From contig CM075186.1 of the NCBI GenBank assembly GCA_037577475.1, forward strand, positions 2,577,501-2,641,500: 64,000 bases of DNA, read 5' to 3'. A program made the position numbers and the translations under genes. Numbering within the stretch: position 1 is the first letter of the stretch; every line of letters starts with the position of its first letter. The notes under the pieces are model-generated. The model was not told the DNA's origin. It was given only the letters and a program-made list of their open reading frames with translations, and searched no databases. This stretch comes from Chaunax sp. Z400. Its lineage: Eukaryota; Chordata; Actinopteri; Lophiiformes; Chaunacidae. Positions 61,522 to 64,000 of the stretch are shown piece by piece.

Positions 61522-63822
61522 CTAAACATGTCTCTGTCTCCAGGGATTAAACCATTGTAGGACTCTTGTGAGATGCCACTGGGTGGTTTTCTCCACATCT
61601 GGAAGAAAAGGAAAGTCAACGTTAGATTTAAGTTGTGTTCAACTGAAAAACGTGGCCTTGAAAATCTGTGGCTGTCCATCTGTTGCGACCAATGCTAACC
61701 TGTGAGTCTGTCTTTGAGACGCTGGTTCTCCTCCTGCGCCTGAAACAGACCTTCCTCAGCTCTATTCAGGCGAGACGTCAGTCTTTTACGATTACAACGC
61801 TCAACTATCAGGTGGGTTTTTACCGTATCCAACTCAGACTTTAGAGAGGACATCTGGTTATCGCATCCGAGCCGAGCGTCTTCAAGCTGCTTCTTCAAGG
61901 CCTCCATCTCAGTACCAAATTTGACCTGCAGGGCTTCCAGCTGCTCCTGTAAGGTATCATTCGGCAACTCCTCCTCCGTCTGGCTGGCCTGAAATGAAAC
62001 CAATGAACAAGATGAGATTGTTTTGATAGGATAGGCTGTCTTAACAGAATTTAATTCCTATAGTTAGAGTATATGTTTTGTGGCAGTCCACCAAATTATT
62101 TGGAGCTGTGTGCTGTGAGCTGGAATTCGTAGGTACGAACTAATTCCACATGGTCTCAACACAGCAGTTTAAACTGTAGATTATTTACTTTGCCGTCTCA
62201 CTGACCATTAAACACATTAGTTGTTCTTTCTATGAATCAGAAATGTATTCACCTTCTCCTCAGTGGGACGTTGGTGCAACACAGATGGCCTTTTTTCCTT
62301 CTTGGGACGGTAGTTGTGGATCACATAGGCACAACTACAAGAGACGCAAGACATTGTAAATGAATCCCACAAATTGGGAAGTTGGGATTTTCTCATGGAC
62401 AGAGCTATGCTATCAGTTTCCCTCTGTTTCCACTTATTATGCTAAGGTATTTGGATGAAGTGGTTTTTCAGGGAACTTGCATAAAAAATATTGTTAATTT
62501 TGCATAAGGATCATGCTGCTATAGGTGCAGCAGCCTCTCAAAAACTGTTAATTATACTAAATTATCCCTGAATTCTATGGATCAATATGGTTGAAATAAA
62601 ATGGAAATATTGATCCAGCTCTGTTGCATACATGATACAGAGAAAATACCAATCTATGAACACAACTGCAAAGACAAGAAGCACAACTTACAGCGTATGC
62701 CCATTTCTTGCTGCATAGTCCTCAGCCGAATGACACCTTTTATCTTTAAGTGTGCGGTCGGCGCCAAAACTCATCAGCACGCACAGCATGGGAAGTTGAC
62801 CATCGCGAGCAGCCATCATTAACGCAGATCTGCAGGTAAAACCAATCACAGCAACAGGATCAAATGTAAACAATGTATTTAGTGAGATTAAAAGAACAGT
62901 TGATCAAAACATGAAAGTTTGTTGAAAGTCAGTTGAAGTTTTTGAGTCCTAAAAACATTTCCAGAGCGTGGCAGCAAAATAGCATTAGCATTCTGCTAAA
63001 TCTAAGATTATAAGACGCGTACCACTAATGTGATGTTATTGTAGTACTGACCTTTTGTATTTGTCCAGAAAGTTGGCATTAGCGCCCTTGTTGAGGAGAA
63101 ACTTTACCATCTCACTGTGACCCTTACGGACTGCCACAATCAACGGGGTGAATCCATCCTGAAAAAGACATCACAAACAGACTCAGTCATTTGTGTTATC
63201 AGAGCAGCAGTGACTCATTTTACACCAAATATCAATTACATGGGCTTGGAAAAGTTGACATTGCAATGGAGGAATTTTCATCAGATGACTTGAGTACCTC
63301 TAGTTGTAAAGGACTTTTTAAGTTGAGAGCATCTCATTATCTAAATAAATCCGGTCTATATTAAGTGTTGATACATTCTGATGTTTAGCCTAAGAATAAA
63401 TGAAAGAAAGAAGAAATGATCACCTTGTTTTGTGCGTTGATGTAAGCCCCTTCTTCCAGCAGCAAGGCAGCCATTGACACACATGGGATCTCTGCTTCTA
63501 AATGGAGGGCTGTATTGCCATCGGCGTCAAAGTAGTTTCGGTCGGCGTCATTCTCCAGCAAGGTCCTCAAACTACGCTCATTCTGGATCTGAGCTGCCTG
63601 ATACAGTAGAGAATTGACATGAAATAATGTGTGAGGAAAGTAACCAACAATGATCCATTTCAGCATTAAAAGAACGACTGTGCTGGAGTCTCGTCATCTA
63701 GGATTACCTCCATTAAGGCGGATCTATTTTGTTCGTCACACAGGTAATGCATAGCCCGGCTCTCAAGGAAGAATGGCCCCATTTTGGTATGTCCATTGGC
63801 ATGAGCGATATCAAGTGCAGTC
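61522..63822 (-). CDS. G10: ankyrin/coiled-coil gene copy at the window's right end
   Basis: Exons: A 63708-63822, B 63424-63597, C 63052-63158, D 62692-62829, E 62253-62334, F 61700-61988 and G 61522-61598. All seven exons are present, but the promoter region lies beyond the window. Exon E is the 82-nt form without the 27-bp duplication, shared only with G1. The 3' UTR has CAG, also as in G1. Variants: Ile in AEIPC, Lys in DKYK. The donor of F is intact, unlike G1. Confidence 0.72.
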
Positions 63823-64000
63823 CTGGAATGGTAAAGGAGATCATTTGATTATCATTAATTATATGCAAACATTCTTATTCACACTAAAACACTTAACATT
63901 TAAACTATTTGTGGAGCTATTTTGAACACAAGCCTTTGTCTGTTACACCCAAACTACTTCATTCATTAGAGATTCAGCCATTCAGCTTCTCTTTCTGCTT

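Larger units (their letters stand above)
1950..64000 (-). repeat. Head-to-tail tandem array of ankyrin-gene units
   Basis: One fixed point (ATGGAAATATTGATCC) recurs at 3462, 17325, 23148, 28531, 34354, 39737, 45120, 50948, 56809 and 62601. After removing the 8,036-bp retrotransposon and its 4-bp duplication from the first interval, unit lengths are 5823, 5823, 5383, 5823, 5383, 5383, 5828, 5861 and 5792 bp. The last unit runs off the window. Leftmost is a partial unit (1950-3461) holding only the 3' exons. Units appear almost identical, with few point differences per kilobase by eye. Short units lack a 439-bp block, and the other length differences are mainly in a (TA)n tract. All units have the same orientation, with genes on the minus strand. 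Such near-identity implies recent amplification or ongoing homogenisation. Unit number should be treated as assembly-dependent. Confidence 0.95.

Noticed and set aside
1950..64000. CRISPR-like or satellite array
   Set aside because: The period is about 5.4-5.8 kb with multi-exon genes inside, so this is a gene-cluster amplification, not short spaced repeats.

Overview
The window looks like a teleost fish nuclear genome. It has split exons with GT/AG borders, AATAAA poly(A) signals, a Ty3/gypsy-type LTR retrotransposon, a jockey/Rex-like LINE remnant and AT-rich introns full of microsatellites. No bacterial-type operons, rRNA genes, intact tRNA genes or CRISPR arrays were seen. The species cannot be named from the sequence alone.

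Layout. Positions 1-1949 are single-copy flank. They hold two phase-compatible candidate coding exons (1137-1152 and 851-917, minus strand) of an unidentified gene that leaves the window to the left, with a GC-rich promoter-like stretch just upstream. From about 1950 to the right end (64000) the window is one head-to-tail tandem array of units about 5.8 kb or 5.4 kb long. Each unit carries seven exons, on the minus strand, of an ankyrin-repeat plus coiled-coil gene resembling the ANKRD26/POTE family. I count ten gene copies (G1 to G10), and all seven recognisable exons are present in each. The exon phases join without a frameshift (38+58+35+46+36+96+24 codons or so, about 335 residues) and end at a stop followed by AATAAA. 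I could not find the 5' exon with the start codon, so each model is 5'-incomplete.

G1, the leftmost copy, has an 8,036-bp LTR retrotransposon (3492-11527) in the intron between its fourth ankyrin exon and the next exon. The element looks recent and complete: 719-bp LTRs with one visible mismatch, a CATA target duplication, a polypurine tract, a primer-binding site that matches the 3' half of tRNA-His, an intact gag, and an intact pol in the -1 frame. At the gag stop there is a GGGAAAC slippery heptamer followed by two perfectly complementary, interleaved 7-bp stems, which is a textbook layout for a -1 frameshift pseudoknot.

Between gene copies the units share a CCAAT/TATA pair, a plus-strand ORF with a strong Kozak context, a LINE ORF2 3' remnant, a fragment resembling proteins of Maverick/Polinton-type elements, a short hairpin and a (TA)n tract. 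Three units lack a 439-bp block that contains the LINE remnant. Several variants are shared by the two ends of the array and differ in the interior copies. This suggests that the interior expanded later by unequal exchange and gene conversion.
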